From NCBI GenBank assembly GCA_964520785.1, contig CAZFQG010000276.1, forward strand, positions 1 to 5,966: a stretch of 5,966 nucleotides of DNA. Reading direction: 5' to 3'. Each line of letters opens with the position of its first letter. Position 1 is the first letter of the stretch. Origin of the DNA: CAZFQG01 sp964520785. Its GTDB lineage: Bacteria; Planctomycetota; Planctomycetia; Pirellulales; Thermoguttaceae. The notes under the pieces were generated by a model that had not been told where the DNA came from, did not search any database, and saw only the letters and a list, made by a program, of their open reading frames with translations. Positions 5,836 through 5,966 of this stretch are shown piece by piece. Position numbers and translations under genes: made by a program.

Positions 5836-5867
5836 TTGCATCGCCGCCCCGCGGGGCACGAATGCAA
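5836..5867. promoter_or_regulatory. 32-bp symmetric dyad upstream of the Hpt gene, possible operator or leader hairpin
   Basis: TTGCAT (5836-5841) and ATGCAA (5862-5867) are exact reverse complements. They are placed symmetrically around the perfect palindrome GCCCCGCGGGGC (5846-5857), with four unpaired bases on each side. The centre is about 55 bases upstream of the Hpt ATG. This could be a repressor or activator site near the promoter, or a hairpin with an internal loop in the leader RNA. No T-run follows on the minus strand. No known consensus is recognised. Confidence 0.45.
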
Positions 5868-5966
5868 CCGTGTTCCGCGCCTCCTTGACGAATCATTCCT
5901 TTCTAAACCCCAGCCTGGATTCCCATACGAACCTCGCAACTAAATCTATTCCGCCGGCCGGCCGAA

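Noticed and set aside
5807..5896. 29-codon minus-strand frame ending just before the Hpt ribosome site
   Set aside because: It could be a leader peptide, but its only purine-rich stretch abuts the ATG too closely, and the frame is explained by the dyad sequence.

Overview
The window looks like chromosome from a member of the Planctomycetota. It is GC-rich in the genes and lower in GC between them. The main pointer is the leftmost gene, which has a short basic N-terminus ending in the LE-x-R-x-LLS motif, followed by autotransporter-type beta-strand repeats, an Ig-like segment and a golvesin-like segment. This architecture is typical of giant planctomycetal surface proteins. The stand-alone Hpt protein and the lipoprotein-tagged methyltransferase are also of types I recall from that phylum. 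The assignment rests on recognised motifs, not on a database search.

Layout, left to right. Positions 1-2259 (minus strand) hold the first 753 codons of a very large surface or secreted protein that runs off the left edge. It contains seven exact-length 22-residue repeats. Positions 2260-3242 are a 983-base region without a confident gene. It holds a 12-bp inverted repeat with A7/T7 arms, a leftward terminator-like hairpin, two small adjacent plus-strand reading frames of uncertain reality, and an AT-rich promoter region with a pair of 10-bp direct repeats. Positions 3243-4118 (plus) encode a predicted lipoprotein carrying a class I SAM-dependent methyltransferase domain. A 195-base convergent gap follows. 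Positions 4314-5189 (minus) encode PrmC (HemK), the release-factor glutamine methyltransferase, with a plausible sigma-70-type promoter at 5347-5375. Positions 5443-5796 (minus) encode a 117-residue Hpt phosphotransfer protein. Upstream of it is a 32-bp symmetric dyad at 5836-5867.

The genes do not form an obvious pathway. PrmC (translation termination) and Hpt (phosphorelay signalling) point the same way but are 253 bases apart, with a promoter candidate between them, so they are probably separate transcription units. The lipoprotein methyltransferase faces PrmC tail to tail. The two methyltransferases share only the general Rossmann-type fold motifs. I see no tRNA, rRNA, CRISPR array, insertion sequence or phage gene. 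The least ordinary items are the methyltransferase with an export signal, the regular 22/44-residue solenoid in the surface protein, and the structured 2260-3242 intergenic region.
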